Under the pieces are notes generated by a model. That model was not told the origin of the DNA. It was given only the letters and a program-made list of their open reading frames with translations, and did no database searches. Both the position numbers and the translations under genes were made by a program. 64,000 nucleotides of DNA from Solirubrobacterales bacterium 67-14 (GTDB taxonomy: Bacteria; Actinomycetota; Thermoleophilia; Solirubrobacterales; 70-9): NCBI GenBank assembly GCA_001897355.1, contig MKST01000007.1:248228-312227 (forward strand). Reading direction: 5' to 3'. Every line of letters starts with the position of its first letter. Within the stretch, counting starts at the first letter, position 1. Shown piece after piece: positions 27,328 through 39,474 of the stretch.

Positions 27328-28296
27328 TCAGGCCGGGTCGCCGGCCAGCATCGCCGGGTCCAGGCCCATCGCGGCCAGCTTCTTCGCGAGCGCCTTCATC
27401 GCGTACTCGAAGACGACGGACGAGTGGTAGAAGGGCGTCTCGAAGTTGTAGGGGTCATCGACCCAAGAGGGGGCGAAGACCAGCGGCGCGATCGGCAGAC
27501 ATTCCTTCAGCGTGTCCTGGATGATCAGCGCGTTGGCCTGGTCGGCCTTGATCGCGTCGGCGAGGAACTTGACCCCGAAGCCGACGTGGCGCGACTCATC
27601 CCGGTTGACCGCGGTGAAGCCGGAGGTGAACCCAGGCAGCCACTCGCGTTCCTTCAGGGACTTGACGATGAAACGGGCCCCGGTCAGGGCGAGGGTGCCC
27701 TCGATCACGATCATGTAGACGGTGACCCCGCGGACCAGGGCGGGGAAGTCGGTCGGGTCGAGCCGGAGTCGCTCGGCGCAGTCGTGCAGGATCCCGTCGA
27801 ACAGCTTCTCCCAGTCCTTGTTCACATTCGGCCGCTGGGTCTCGAGCATGCCGCCGATGTCCTCAGCTTTCATCCCCAGCACCTCGCGGTAGAAGCGGTC
27901 GAAGAAGACCATGTGCTTGGCCTCGTCGGAGATCTGTGTGGTCAGGAAGGCCTTCGCCTCATGCGAGGGCGCGGCAATCGCGAAGGGCAGCAGCTCGATC
28001 GTCACCCTCTCCTCGCCGAGGAAGAACTGGGAGAAGCCGAAGAGCATGAACTTCCTCTCCTCCTCGGTCATCAGGTCCGGGTCGTTCCACTGCTCAGCGT
28101 CGACGGTGAAGTCGAAATCCTCGGTTGACCAGTGCTGCCGCTGCCAGCGCATGAACAGCTTCTCGTAGGAGGGCGCCGCCTCGATGATCCGGTCGAGGCC
28201 CGACATCACCTTGTCGATGTCGGCGTCGAGAAGGACCTGAAGGGCTTCGTCTTCGGTCTTGAAGTCAGCCTGTCCGTTGCTGCCGTTTTCGCTCAT
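27328..28296 (-). CDS. R2-like ligand-binding oxidase (R2lox)-type ferritin-like protein
   Basis: Metal-ligand patterns 'FFLGEERVTIE', 'ISDEAKHMVFF', 'VYMIVIEGTLALTG', 'NRDESRHVGFG'; Val of GEERV and Tyr five residues before EG match the R2lox crosslink positions. Confidence 0.75.
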   Translation of the reverse strand: MSENGSNGQADFKTEDEALQVLLDADIDKVMSGLDRIIEAAPSYEKLFMRWQRQHWSTEDFDFTVDAEQWNDPDLMTEEERKFMLFGFSQFFLGEERVTIELLPFAIAAPSHEAKAFLTTQISDEAKHMVFFDRFYREVLGMKAEDIGGMLETQRPNVNKDWEKLFDGILHDCAERLRLDPTDFPALVRGVTVYMIVIEGTLALTGARFIVKSLKEREWLPGFTSGFTAVNRDESRHVGFGVKFLADAIKADQANALIIQDTLKECLPIAPLVFAPSWVDDPYNFETPFYHSSVVFEYAMKALAKKLAAMGLDPAMLAGDPA

Positions 28297-28488
28297 GCCC
28301 TAATAATAAACGGACGACCAATAAATATTCAAGGGGGACGGCGATCTCGCATGAGCCGGCCCTAGCCGCACCGGTCGAACACGAGCAATATTTAGTTGTG
28401 GCTCAAAATCTTTTACAAGCCGCTAGTATCTCCGGGGTTGAACGCTCCGGTTGACAAGAGAGACGTAGCCGTCGACGGCTCGCTGGTC

Positions 28489-29733
28489 ATGCCGAGCCCG
28501 ACGCAACTGGAGCAGCTCCGCTCCAAAGGCCGCCTCCGCTACTTCCTCTCGCTTTTCGGCGCCGCCTTCGTCGCCGCCGTCGCCTACGTCGACCCGGGCA
28601 ACTTCGCGACCAACGTGGCGGCGGGTGCCGAGTACGGATACATGCTGCTCTGGACCGTTCTCGCCGCGAACCTGATGGCGATGCTGATCCAGTTCCTCTC
28701 GGCCAAGATGGGTATCGCGACCGGCCGCAACCTGGCCGAGCTCTGCCGCGAGAACTTTTCCCGGCCGGTCACCTGGGGCCTCTGGGTCCAGGCCGAGATC
28801 ATCGCGATGGCGACCGACCTGGCCGAGATCGTCGGTGCCGCGATCGCGCTGAACCTGCTGTTCGGCACGCCGCTCTTCGTGGGTGGCCTGATCGGCAGCG
28901 CCGTCGCCTTCGTGGTGCTTGCCCTGCGCAACCGGGGTTACCGCCGCTTCGAGACGGCGATCATCGGCCTGCTCGGGATCATCCTCGCCGGCTTCCTCTA
29001 CGAGGCTTTCAAGATCGGCCCCGACGCCTCAGGGGTGGTGGAAGGCTTCGTGCCCCACCTGGCCGGCACCGACAGCCTGCTGCTGGCGGTCGGAATCATC
29101 GGCGCCACGGTCATGCCCCACGTGATCTACCTGCATTCTGCCCTGACCCAGGACCGGATCCACCCGCACAACGACGAGGAGCGGCATTCGCTGATCAACT
29201 TCCAGAAAATCGACGTGGGACTGGCCATGGGCATCGCCGGATTCATCAACATGTCGATGCTGGCGATCGCCGCAGCGGTCATGGGCGGCACCGGCATCGA
29301 CACGATCGAGGGTGCCTACCAGGGCTTGAAGGACCTGGTCAGCCCAACCGCTGCGCTGGCCTTCGGCCTGGCCCTGCTCGCCTCGGGGATAGCCGCCTCG
29401 AGTGTCGGCACCTTCGCCGGCCAGGTCGTGATGCAAGGCTTCATCAACCGGACGATCCCACTCTTCCTGCGACGCGCCATCACCATGGCGCCGGCCCTGA
29501 TCATCCTCGCGATCGGCCTCGACCCGACCCGTTCCCTGGTGATCAGCCAGGTGGTGCTCTCGTTCGGCATCCCCTTCGCCCTGGTGCCGCTCATCATGCT
29601 CACGGCCCGCCGTGACGTCATGGGCAAAGGTTTCGAGAACCACATGCTGACCACGGCTTTCGCCTCGGTCTTCGCGGCGATAATCATCGCCCTCAATCTC
29701 TTCCTGCTCTTCCAGACCTTCATCGGCACTTGA
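28489..29733 (+). CDS. mntH: NRAMP-family divalent metal (Mn) transporter
   Basis: 'AYVDPGNFATNVAAGAEYGYMLLWTVLAANLMAMLIQFLSAKMGIATGRNLAE' (DPGN), 'IGATVMPHVIYLHSALTQ'. Confidence 0.92.
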   Translation: MPSPTQLEQLRSKGRLRYFLSLFGAAFVAAVAYVDPGNFATNVAAGAEYGYMLLWTVLAANLMAMLIQFLSAKMGIATGRNLAELCRENFSRPVTWGLWVQAEIIAMATDLAEIVGAAIALNLLFGTPLFVGGLIGSAVAFVVLALRNRGYRRFETAIIGLLGIILAGFLYEAFKIGPDASGVVEGFVPHLAGTDSLLLAVGIIGATVMPHVIYLHSALTQDRIHPHNDEERHSLINFQKIDVGLAMGIAGFINMSMLAIAAAVMGGTGIDTIEGAYQGLKDLVSPTAALAFGLALLASGIAASSVGTFAGQVVMQGFINRTIPLFLRRAITMAPALIILAIGLDPTRSLVISQVVLSFGIPFALVPLIMLTARRDVMGKGFENHMLTTAFASVFAAIIIALNLFLLFQTFIGT

Positions 29734-29788
29734 AGATTGTGCGGTTAACCCCACTGGCCGGACGGCCCCGATTGTTACCCTGGATCGC

Positions 29789-31315
29789 TTGACCGACCAG
29801 TCCGAAAACCCAGTCATCTCGGCCCCTTCCAGTCCCGCCGCGAATCCCGATCGCAGCCGTTGGACCGCGCTCTACGTGCTCTGCGCCGGCGTCCTGATGA
29901 TCGTGCTCGACGCGACCGTCGTGAACGTAGCGCTGCCCTCGATCCAGACGGACCTCGACTTCTCTGACTCGAGCCTCGCCTGGGTGGTCAACTCGTACCT
30001 GATCGCCTTCGGGGGCCTGCTCTTGCTCTCGGGGCGGCTCGGCGACCTGATCTCGCGTCGCGACGTGTTCCTGGTCGGTCTCACCGTCTTCACGATCTCC
30101 TCCCTGCTCTGTGGCTTCGCCCAGAGTGACGTGATGCTGGTCGCCTTCCGCTTCCTGGCCGGGGTTGGCGGGGCGCTCACCGCGGCCGTGGTGCTCGGGA
30201 TGATCGTGACCATGTTCCCCGAGCCGAGCGAGCAGGCCAAGGCGATCGGGGTCTACGCCTTCGTCGCTTCGGCCGGCGGCTCGGTCGGCCTGCTGGCCGG
30301 TGGCGTTCTCACCCAGCTCCTCTCCTGGCACTGGATCTTCTTCATCAACATCCCGATCGGCATCGCCACCGGCTACTACTCGCTGCGGCACCTCGAGCGC
30401 GATCGTGGGCTCGGCTTCGCCCATGGTGCCGACATCCTCGGCGCGGTCCTGATCACTTCGTCGCTGATGCTCGGTGTCTTCACGATCGTCGAGCCGGCCG
30501 CCAAGGACGGTTGGACCGACCCCACCACCCTGCTCTGCTCGCTCGGGTCGTTCCTGCTGCTGGTCGGCTTCATCATCCGCGAGTCGACCACCGGCAATCC
30601 GCTGATCCCCCTGCGGATCTTCAGGTCCCGCAACGTCTCCGGCGCCAACGCCGTGCAGGCTCTGACCGTGGCCGGCATGTTCGGCATGTTCTTCCTCGGC
30701 GTGCTCTACATCCAGAAGGTGCTCGGCTACGACGCCCTCGAGACCGGCCTCGCCTTCCTCCCCACCACCCTGGTCATGGGCACCCTCTCGGTCAAGTTCT
30801 CGGAACCGCTGATCATGCGCTTCGGCGCCCGCAAGTGCCTGATCCCGGGGCTGGTCCTGATCGCCGCGGGCCTCGCCCTCTTCACGCGTGTCCCGGTCGA
30901 CGGCAGCTATCTGGTCGACGTCCTGCCCTCCACCCTCCTGCTCGGCACCGGGGTCGGCGTCAGCTTCCCGTCGCTGATGACGCTGGCAATGTCAGGAGCG
31001 ACCAAGGAAGACGCGGGGCTGGCCTCGGGCCTGGTCAACACGACCGCCCAGGTCGGCGGGGCGATCGGCCTCGCGGTGCTGGCCACGATCGCCGCGACCA
31101 GGACCGAGGACTTGACCGCCCCGGGCAAGATTCCGACCGCCGAGGCCTTGACCAGTGGCTACCACGTGGCCTTCCTGGTCGCGGTCGGGCTGGTTCTGGC
31201 CGCCCTGGTAGTCGCCTTCGTGGTGCTCGAGCCAGCCAAGGCACCCGAGGGCGACGAGGGACCGGACGGAATGACCGAACCCGAACTCGAAGCCGAGGTC
31301 GGCACCACGCTGTAG
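29789..31315 (+). CDS. MFS transporter, DHA2 family
   Basis: 'MIVLDATVVNVALPSIQTDLDFSDSSLAWVVNSYLIAFGGLLLLSGRLGDLISRRDVF'; TTG start. Confidence 0.92.
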   Translation: MTDQSENPVISAPSSPAANPDRSRWTALYVLCAGVLMIVLDATVVNVALPSIQTDLDFSDSSLAWVVNSYLIAFGGLLLLSGRLGDLISRRDVFLVGLTVFTISSLLCGFAQSDVMLVAFRFLAGVGGALTAAVVLGMIVTMFPEPSEQAKAIGVYAFVASAGGSVGLLAGGVLTQLLSWHWIFFINIPIGIATGYYSLRHLERDRGLGFAHGADILGAVLITSSLMLGVFTIVEPAAKDGWTDPTTLLCSLGSFLLLVGFIIRESTTGNPLIPLRIFRSRNVSGANAVQALTVAGMFGMFFLGVLYIQKVLGYDALETGLAFLPTTLVMGTLSVKFSEPLIMRFGARKCLIPGLVLIAAGLALFTRVPVDGSYLVDVLPSTLLLGTGVGVSFPSLMTLAMSGATKEDAGLASGLVNTTAQVGGAIGLAVLATIAATRTEDLTAPGKIPTAEALTSGYHVAFLVAVGLVLAALVVAFVVLEPAKAPEGDEGPDGMTEPELEAEVGTTL

Positions 31316-31354
31316 GTGCCACGGTCCGGCGGTACTCGACGCCGGACCGGCCGG

Positions 31355-31771
31355 CTAGCCCGCTTCGTCGCCGCAGTTGACCAGCCAGCTGGTCCCGAAG
31401 CGGTCGATGACCATGCCGAACTTCGCGCCCCAGGGAGCTTCGGCGAAAGGCATCACTATGGTGCCGCCTTCGCTCAGTCCCTCCCACCAGCCGGTCAGTT
31501 TTTCCTCGTCATCTCCACTGAGTGAGACGGCGACCCCGGCCTGGCCGTTGAACTCCATCGCGTTCGGGGTGTCGGCTCCCATCAGATCGAAGCCTTCCGC
31601 GGTGACCAGATGGGCATGCATCACCTTGTCCAGCTCGGCCGGATCCTCACTGGCGTGGAAGTCCCCGAAAGTGTTGATGTTCAGCTCACCGCCGAGCACC
31701 GACTGGTAGAAGGTCATCGCCTCGCGGGCGTCGTCACGGAAGTTCAGGTACGGGTTCAGGCGTACGGTCAT
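31355..31771 (-). CDS. VOC-family (PhnB-like) protein
   Basis: 'LNPYLNFRDDAREAMTFYQSVLGGELNINTFGDF...PWGAKFGMVIDRFGTSWLVN'. Confidence 0.92.
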   Translation of the reverse strand: MTVRLNPYLNFRDDAREAMTFYQSVLGGELNINTFGDFHASEDPAELDKVMHAHLVTAEGFDLMGADTPNAMEFNGQAGVAVSLSGDDEEKLTGWWEGLSEGGTIVMPFAEAPWGAKFGMVIDRFGTSWLVNCGDEAG

Positions 31772-31834
31772 CTTTTCCTTTCATCGCCTTTGCCCGACAC
31801 TAACCGACCGGCAACTGCGGAAGACGCCGATGCT

Positions 31835-34800
31835 TCAGCCGCGGCCGAGGATCTTGCCGTCGGTCGACTTGAGGACGACCTTGACGTTGATCCACTTCGC
31901 CTTCTTCGCGACTCTCTTCTGCTTGCGGTTGAGCTTGAAGGTGACCGCACCGGACTTGCCGGCGGCGGCCGCGAAGGACTTGCCGGAGAGCGCGAACTTC
32001 TTCTTGCCGAGCTTCAGGGTGCCGCTGGCCTTGCCGGCGCAGTCGCTGCCGTTGCCGCAGGTGAAGAAGGCTTTGACCTTCTTGCGGTTGGCGGAGACGC
32101 GGGAGACCTCGAGGCTCATCGTCCCGCCGGCCTCGGCTGAGATCGGCTCGACGGTGCCGTCACCCTTGCCGGCGCCGGGGTCGGCGTTGCCGTCACCGGG
32201 ATCGCCCTTGCCCTGATCGTCGGAGATCGGCTTGTCGGGATCGTCACCGCTGCCGGGGTCACCGGGCTCGCTGGTCCCGGGCTCGCCGGTCGAGGTGCTG
32301 CCGACCGTCGCGTTGTCTTCCGGCGGCGGGTCGGCGAGGAAGTGCTGGTAGACCCGGTTCGCGTTCAGGGCGACCGGGTAGTACGCGACCTCGTCGATCG
32401 AGCCGTTGAACCAGGGTGCGAGCTCGCCGAAGCCGACGTAGAAGGTCGAAACGGAACTGGGTCGCTTCGTGGATTCGGCCTTGCCGGCCTCGACGCCGTT
32501 CACGTAGATCCGGATGTCGACCCCGTCCCAGGTGCCGACCACCTGCTGCCACGCACCGACCACGACCGGGACCGAGGCGGTCACCGTGGTGTCCATGCGA
32601 CGGAAGACGAAGCGGCCGTCCTTGATGTAGATCTCGCCGGCATCGCCGTGGCCGACGATCGCTTCGGTGCGGGCGTCGGCCGGGTTGACCCAGGCTTCCA
32701 GGGTCGACTGGAAGCGCGGTGCAGCGATGCCGTTGACGTATCCGTAGCCGCTCGAGCCGAAGAACTTGCGGGCGTGGTCGCCGTCACCGGAGATGCCGAC
32801 CGGCCCCGACTCCTGGGCGTTCTTGTACTCGCCGTGGTGGCCGTTGCCGGAAGAGTCGACCATCGCGCCGGAAAGGTCCCCGAGCCGGTAGTAGGCGAGC
32901 GGGGTGTCGGCGCCCACGAGATCCTTGAAGCCCTTGACCGTGTAGCTGTGCGGATGGACGTAGGTGTTGCCGCCCTCGTCGACCGCGGTCACGACGAAGG
33001 TGTGCGGTCCGAGGGAGTCAGGCAGCGGGTCGCCGCTGAGGATCGGAGTGCCGTCCACCGTCGCCGTGCAGCCGGCGATGTCGGAGTTCCCCGGGAGATC
33101 GTCCGGGTCGGAACAGGTGAAGCTCGCGTCCGGGACCTTGCCCGGGGCGTAGAGCCCACCGTTCTTCGGCGCGGCCGGGTCGGTGAACGGGCCCTCGGTG
33201 TTGAACGGCGAGTTGCCGGCGACCAGCGACGGGTTGTCCTTGGCGACCCCGACCTTCCAGTGGTCGCGGAGCAGGTGGGCGCTGACCGCGGACGCGTAGT
33301 AGGCAGCCTCGTCCATGTCACCGTGGAACCAGGGGGCCATCTCGCCGTAGCCGACGTAGAAGGTGGCGGTGCCCGAAGGTGGCTTGTTCGCCGAGTTCGA
33401 GTAGCCGACCTGGACCCCGTTCACGTAGAGCCGGGTGTTGTGGCCGTCCCAGCTCGCCGCGACGTGGCTCCAGACGCCGGCCGGCACCGCACCGTTCGAG
33501 TAGATCGTGTCCTGGACCTGGCGGAAGGCGAGCTTGCCGTCGTGGATGAAGAGCTGGCCGCCGCCCCCGTGGCTCATCACCATCATGTCGGCGCCGTCAC
33601 GGGGCTTGACCCAGGCTTCCATCGTGTAGGCGGCCGTCGGCGCGGTGATCCCGTTCACGTATCCGTGGCCGTCACGCGCCGGGAAGTAGGCGGCCTTGTT
33701 CTCGGCCGGGTTGGCCAGCTCACAGGCCCGCGGCGGATGCGGGCGCCGCTCGCAGGCGGTAGCGCCATCGCGCCGCAGGGCGATTCCGTTCTGGTAGACG
33801 CCGTCGTGGTGGTTGCCCGAGCTGTCGAGCATCTGATCGGAGCCGAGCGCCTCGTTGAAACGGTAATAGGCGAGCGGGTGGCTCTCCATCACGAAGCCGC
33901 CGTAGTCGGGCGGGTCGATCGTGTAGGCGACCTTCTTCGAGGAACTGTTGCCGGCGTGGTCGGTCGAGCTGACCTCGAAGAAGTGCGGGCCGAGATCCTC
34001 GTCGTTGATCGGGGTCGCGGTGCAGCTGGCGACACCGGAAGCGGCCGGAGTGGCCGGCGGCACCCCGACCAGTGGATCGATGCAGCTGTAGACCGGGTTC
34101 GGGCCGTGATGCAGCAGGTACCGGTCCTTGTTGACCGGCTTGGTGATCGTGATGTCCGGCGGGGTCAGATCGACGATGAAAGTCGTGCTGGCCGGCGTCG
34201 GATCGGCATTTCCCGCCTTGTCGACCGCCCGGACCTCGAAAGTGCTCCGGCCCTCCGGGGCCGGGTCGGCGAGCGGATCGCCAGAGGCACAGGTATTCCA
34301 GGCGCCACCGTTGACCCGGCATTCGAAGTGGTCGATCCCGGAGCCCTTGCCATCAACCGGGTTGGGGTCGGTGCCGCTGAAGCTGAAGTTCGGCGTCGTG
34401 TCGTTGCCTGGCGCCGGACTGGAGTCGATCGCCGTGTCGGGCGCGGTCGAGTCGATCGTGAAGTTGCGTACGTCGACGATGTCCGACTTGCCCGACTTGA
34501 TCACGGCGGTCTGGCCTGCCTTGATGCGGTACTGACCTTCGGCGCTGGGCAGGCTGCCCGACTTGGTGACTTGGTAGTAAGCGATGATCGGCGGGGTCGA
34601 ATCGCTCCAGGCGACGTTCGTGCAGCCGAAGCAGAGTCCGGAGAAGTACTCCTCGAAGTTCGCTTGCGAACTCAATGACAGGTCAGGGTGGACCCGCCAG
34701 ATATCGACCTCGTACCGCTGACGGTAGTTGTGCAGGGCGAAGTAGAGGCCGCTGCCGATGTAAGTCGTGTCCATGGTCCCGCTGAATCCGGTCATCGGGC

Positions 34801-35260
34801 CCTGCTGGGCTGAACCGTGAGCCGGTCCGTTGAAGCTGAAGCTGGTGCCGGCCGGCGGTGCCGCATCACCGACGATGAAGACGATCCCGGATGGATCGCT
34901 CTCGTTGCCCGCGGCGTCGACCGCCTGGATCGTGAAGGAGTAGGTGGCATCCGGCAGCGCCGTGAAGGTCTGGGGCGAGGAGCAGGGGTCCGCGGTGTCC
35001 ACGACCGTTTCGGAGGGAGCGTCGGGTGCCTTGGTCAGTACGCACTTGAAGTGGTCGACGTCGCCCCCGGCCGTGTCGTCGAAGGTGAACGTCGCGTCGT
35101 CACCGGAATGAACGAGCAGCGGCCCGTCGGGCTCTGCCGGTGCCAGCGGCGGCGTGGTGTCAGGGTCCGCGTTTGCCGCGGAAGGCAGCGCAAAAAGGGC
35201 CAGCACGACCACCAGCGCAGCCATCGCCAATCCACCCTTGTGCCTGAATGAAGCCCCCAT
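31835..35260 (-). CDS. large secreted multidomain protein with two LamG/concanavalin-like domains
   Basis: Two related ~180-aa segments ('AYYRFNEALGSDQMLDSSGNHHDGVYQNG...' and 'AYYRLGDLSGAMVDSSGNGHHGEYKNA...'), Ig-like segments, Lys-rich C-term. Confidence 0.85.
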   Translation of the reverse strand: MGASFRHKGGLAMAALVVVLALFALPSAANADPDTTPPLAPAEPDGPLLVHSGDDATFTFDDTAGGDVDHFKCVLTKAPDAPSETVVDTADPCSSPQTFTALPDATYSFTIQAVDAAGNESDPSGIVFIVGDAAPPAGTSFSFNGPAHGSAQQGPMTGFSGTMDTTYIGSGLYFALHNYRQRYEVDIWRVHPDLSLSSQANFEEYFSGLCFGCTNVAWSDSTPPIIAYYQVTKSGSLPSAEGQYRIKAGQTAVIKSGKSDIVDVRNFTIDSTAPDTAIDSSPAPGNDTTPNFSFSGTDPNPVDGKGSGIDHFECRVNGGAWNTCASGDPLADPAPEGRSTFEVRAVDKAGNADPTPASTTFIVDLTPPDITITKPVNKDRYLLHHGPNPVYSCIDPLVGVPPATPAASGVASCTATPINDEDLGPHFFEVSSTDHAGNSSSKKVAYTIDPPDYGGFVMESHPLAYYRFNEALGSDQMLDSSGNHHDGVYQNGIALRRDGATACERRPHPPRACELANPAENKAAYFPARDGHGYVNGITAPTAAYTMEAWVKPRDGADMMVMSHGGGGQLFIHDGKLAFRQVQDTIYSNGAVPAGVWSHVAASWDGHNTRLYVNGVQVGYSNSANKPPSGTATFYVGYGEMAPWFHGDMDEAAYYASAVSAHLLRDHWKVGVAKDNPSLVAGNSPFNTEGPFTDPAAPKNGGLYAPGKVPDASFTCSDPDDLPGNSDIAGCTATVDGTPILSGDPLPDSLGPHTFVVTAVDEGGNTYVHPHSYTVKGFKDLVGADTPLAYYRLGDLSGAMVDSSGNGHHGEYKNAQESGPVGISGDGDHARKFFGSSGYGYVNGIAAPRFQSTLEAWVNPADARTEAIVGHGDAGEIYIKDGRFVFRRMDTTVTASVPVVVGAWQQVVGTWDGVDIRIYVNGVEAGKAESTKRPSSVSTFYVGFGELAPWFNGSIDEVAYYPVALNANRVYQHFLADPPPEDNATVGSTSTGEPGTSEPGDPGSGDDPDKPISDDQGKGDPGDGNADPGAGKGDGTVEPISAEAGGTMSLEVSRVSANRKKVKAFFTCGNGSDCAGKASGTLKLGKKKFALSGKSFAAAAGKSGAVTFKLNRKQKRVAKKAKWINVKVVLKSTDGKILGRG

Positions 35261-35346
35261 TCGGCTGCGACCTTACCAAACACTGTTCACACTTGCACGA
35301 ATTTCCAGTTTGGGAGCAGGTTTGCGGCTTTACATAAGTTCTTTAC

Positions 35347-35374
35347 TTGACTGGTTCAAGAAAAGCGCTATAAC
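35347..35374 (+). promoter_or_regulatory. predicted furA-katG promoter, probably leaderless
   Basis: TTGACT (35347-35352), 16 nt, TATAAC (35369-35374); GTG start 5 nt later; CTTGACTGGTTCAAG palindrome overlaps -35. Confidence 0.6.
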
Positions 35375-35379
35375 TATCC

Positions 35380-38077
<2,698 letters not shown>

Positions 38078-38200
38078 GATAGGCAGCCAACCGTTGAAGT
38101 TCGAGCGGGCGAGAGTGGCCACATGGCGCCGCTTTCGGCCCGCTCGATCCTTCTCGCCCGGTTTACGGGAGCAGCCAGGCGCGTATTGGTTGCATAGACA

Positions 38201-39397
38201 GTGACTATCCGCAGGGGATTCAACGTCGCTTTTGCACTCGCCGTGGCATCGGTCGTGGCGGCTTTCGCATGCCTGGGATCCGAACGGGCCGGAGCCAGCG
38301 TGCTGGTCCGGCAGGACGCAGCTCTCACCACCGCCAACCGCGCTTCTGGAATGCCGACCAGCACGGCTCCGGGCCGGCAGCTGAGCAAGGTCACGATCGG
38401 CATCGAAACCTACGGCCAGGACACTTCCGAGCCGAGCTATTTCGTCGACGCCAAGATCGAACTGGCCGGACAGCCGATCGGCGACCCGGACGCTGAACTG
38501 AACCTGGGTTTCGGCCACCGCGAAGGCACCGTCTGCAAGCTTGCCGCGTTGCAGAACCAGGACACGTCCGACTACTCCGGCTCCTCGTACCAGTTCGGCG
38601 GGTACAACCCCGACTACTTCCCGACCCCGTCACGTCCCTGGGACTGTGTGGCGGTCTTCCTCGACGACTCGTTCGGAGGGGGTCCGGCTGGATCGACCTA
38701 TGACGCCTTCGTCGGCCCTCTGAAAGACACCCGTCACTCGGCGAGCCTGAAGATAACCAGGGTCGACCTGCTCGGCCAGAAGCTCGGCAACCTGCGCCTG
38801 GTCCGGGGCGTCCCGACCACGATCGGAGTCGACTTCCGCAACACGGGCAAGGTCTCGACCGGGGTGCTCAGGATCAAAGGCAGCGGCAAGGGCATCCGGG
38901 GGGCTCCGGCCCGTGTCCCGAAACTCAGCGATGACAGCAGCAGCTCGGCCAGCATCAAGGTCCGGCTCGCCGGCCGCCAGAAACGGACCCGGCTGCGAAT
39001 CGTGATCACCGACGGCAGTGCCAAGGCGGTCCGGACCATCCGGATCACCCGGGTGCGGCCGCCGCGCCGGCCCGTCGCCGGCAGCTACCGCAGCAAGTCG
39101 GGCAACGTCTGGTTCACGATTCGCCGCGGCAAGATCGTCGGCTGGCGCGGCACGATGATCACCCGCTGCGGCGGTTTTCCGGACAACTTCACCTACACCA
39201 CCAATACGTACAGCCACCCGTCGGCGAAGATCCCCCGCAACGGCATCGTGCAATCCGTCGACCGCGCCGAGCTCTACACGACTAGCCTCCGCCTGCGAAT
39301 CGCCGGCAGCAAGGTCACTCGTGGCCTCTTCACCTACTACGGCCCCGACCGCTGCTTCGCCTCGGTGAACTTCACCGCCAAGCGCAAAGGCCGCTGA
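38201..39397 (+). CDS. secreted hypothetical protein
   Basis: Hydrophobic N-term FNVAFALAVASVVAAFACLGSERAGA; 398 aa; CARDB-like middle segment. Confidence 0.7.
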   Translation: MTIRRGFNVAFALAVASVVAAFACLGSERAGASVLVRQDAALTTANRASGMPTSTAPGRQLSKVTIGIETYGQDTSEPSYFVDAKIELAGQPIGDPDAELNLGFGHREGTVCKLAALQNQDTSDYSGSSYQFGGYNPDYFPTPSRPWDCVAVFLDDSFGGGPAGSTYDAFVGPLKDTRHSASLKITRVDLLGQKLGNLRLVRGVPTTIGVDFRNTGKVSTGVLRIKGSGKGIRGAPARVPKLSDDSSSSASIKVRLAGRQKRTRLRIVITDGSAKAVRTIRITRVRPPRRPVAGSYRSKSGNVWFTIRRGKIVGWRGTMITRCGGFPDNFTYTTNTYSHPSAKIPRNGIVQSVDRAELYTTSLRLRIAGSKVTRGLFTYYGPDRCFASVNFTAKRKGR

Positions 39398-39474
39398 ACC
39401 GCGGACCGCAATAGGGGAATCCCCAGGTTCGGTTGTATTGGCCGCCGTTCTGCGCGATGATCGCAGCGATAGCG

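Noticed and set aside
32342-34678. 778-aa + strand ORF
   Set aside because: Antisense to the LamG protein; composition artefact.
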